A stretch of DNA of 6,863 nt from an uncultured Pseudomonadota bacterium. GTDB lineage: Bacteria; Pseudomonadota; Gammaproteobacteria; Burkholderiales; Usitatibacteraceae. Position numbers and translations under genes: made by a program. The stretch covers positions 1 to 6,863 of the forward strand of contig CALEJW010000009.1 of the NCBI GenBank assembly GCA_937898635.1, given 5' to 3'. This document shows, piece after piece, positions 6,367 to 6,863 of the stretch (position 1 is its first letter; every line of letters starts with the position of its first letter). A model generated the notes under the pieces. The model had not been told where the DNA came from and ran no database searches. It saw only the letters and a list, made by a program, of their open reading frames with translations.

Positions 6367-6789
6367 GTGAACTCGATCACTGCCCGGACCGGGATGTTTC
6401 CGTCCCGCCTGGACGCCCTCAAGGCGGCCCGGGGGTTCCTGGAGGCCTTTTGCGAGGCCGCGGCGATCGAGCGCCAGCCCTGCCTGAAGTTGAACCTCGT
6501 GGTGGAGGAGCTCTTCCTCAACACCGTGAAGCACGGCCACAAGGGGGGCTCCGATGCACCGGTCTGGATCACGCTCTCGACCGAGGGCGGGAAGATCCGC
6601 ATGACCTACGAGGACCGGGCCCCCCCGTTCAATCCCTTCGCGAGCGCCACGCGGGAGATGCTGGAGGCCCTGGCCGACACCCGGCGCGAGGGCGGGCTGG
6701 GGGTGCTCCTCGCCCATGGCCTCACCACCGACACCGAGTACGCCTACCTCTTCGGGCGCAACCGCATCCGCCTCGCCATGGCCGCCTAG
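6367..6789 (+). CDS. RsbW/SpoIIAB-like HATPase (anti-sigma factor / serine kinase of a partner switch)
   Basis: A 140-residue single GHKL ATPase domain of the HATPase_c_2 type, the usual size for anti-sigma kinases. Motifs are KLNLVVEELFLNTVKHG (41-57; N box with Glu48 and Asn52), MTYEDRAPPFNPF (79-91; G1 region with Asp83) and EGGLGVLLAHGL (108-119; G2 region). There is no histidine-kinase dimerisation domain, so it should phosphorylate a STAS antagonist serine and not act as a two-component kinase. The likely partner is the STAS protein encoded at 1800-2174. The GTG at 6367 was chosen because AAGGA at 6356-6360 is 6 bases upstream; an ATG nine codons later (6394) is the alternative and would spare the domain, but its ribosome site is poorer. 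The gene stands alone, divergent from the FecR gene, with a perfect inverted repeat starting 3 bases after its stop. The client protein it restrains is not in the window. Confidence 0.9.
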   Translation: MNSITARTGMFPSRLDALKAARGFLEAFCEAAAIERQPCLKLNLVVEELFLNTVKHGHKGGSDAPVWITLSTEGGKIRMTYEDRAPPFNPFASATREMLEALADTRREGGLGVLLAHGLTTDTEYAYLFGRNRIRLAMAA

Positions 6790-6791
6790 AC

Positions 6792-6859
6792 GAAGGGGAC
6801 GCTTCCCTTCAATTCAACGTTCGATTGAAGGGAAGCCATTGAAGGGAAGCGTCCCCTTC
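6792..6859. repeat. Perfect 22-bp inverted repeat with an internal duplicated arm (REP-like / mobile-element edge?)
   Basis: The left arm (6792-6813, starting GAAGGGGACGCTTCCC) is exactly complementary to the right arm (6838-6859). The 24-base centre contains another copy of part of the right arm: ATTGAAGGGAAGC at 6824-6836 recurs at 6838-6850, a direct repeat with a 14-base period. The left arm can therefore pair with either copy, giving a 13-bp stem with a 10-base loop or a 22-bp stem with a 24-base loop. It begins 3 bases after the HATPase stop and runs to the window edge. It could be an extragenic palindrome, the end of a transposon-like element continuing to the right, or a terminator. 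No T-run follows, so the last is less likely. Confidence 0.85.
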
Positions 6860-6863
6860 ATTC

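Noticed and set aside
6824..6850. Two 13-base direct repeats as the start of a CRISPR or tandem array
   Set aside because: There are only two copies, one base apart, with no spacers; they belong to the palindromic structure.
6792..6859. Ordinary rho-independent terminator of the HATPase gene
   Set aside because: The stem is strong, but no T-run follows the right arm within the window, and the duplicated arm is not typical of a terminator. Not fully excluded.

Overview
The window is GC-rich, densely packed bacterial DNA. Strong third-position G/C bias, short intergenic gaps, lipoprotein signals and an EAL-type c-di-GMP phosphodiesterase point to a Gram-negative proteobacterium. A high-GC betaproteobacterium is my best guess; this rests on overall gene style and not on a marker gene. 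No gene-free stretch exceeds about 125 bases. No rRNA, tRNA, CRISPR array or complete mobile element is visible.

Layout from left to right: (1) the C-terminal 149 residues of an EAL-domain protein (+), cut by the window edge. (2) A convergent, lipobox-bearing metal-dependent hydrolase of the amidohydrolase type (-), whose stop overlaps the EAL stop region by 7 bp. (3) A 123-bp divergent intergenic region with a plausible sigma70-like promoter. (4) A rightward three-gene unit: a STAS anti-sigma-factor antagonist, a metallo-beta-lactamase-fold hydrolase, and a membrane CHASE2 sensor fused to a SpoIIE-type PP2C phosphatase. The phosphatase appears to start at a CTG codon that overlaps the preceding stop. 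(5) A leftward two-gene unit: a secreted FecR-domain protein followed by an OmpA-like lipoprotein. It converges on the phosphatase gene with the stops sharing a CTAG. (6) A 66-bp divergent region, then a rightward RsbW/SpoIIAB-like HATPase (anti-sigma/kinase). (7) At the right edge, just after the HATPase stop, a perfect 22-bp inverted repeat with an internal duplicated arm that could fold two ways.

Functional reading: phosphatase (RsbU-like), STAS antagonist (RsbV-like) and HATPase kinase (RsbW-like) are the three classical parts of a partner-switching circuit. Here the phosphatase is driven by a periplasmic CHASE2 sensor. The FecR and OmpA-like proteins lie in the same locus and could work at the envelope on the same signal. 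The kinase sits apart from the antagonist, beyond the FecR/OmpA pair. No sigma factor is present in the window, so the final target is unknown. The MBL-fold enzyme, translationally coupled to the phosphatase, is the least expected member. The EAL protein and the hydrolase are neighbours that may be unrelated.
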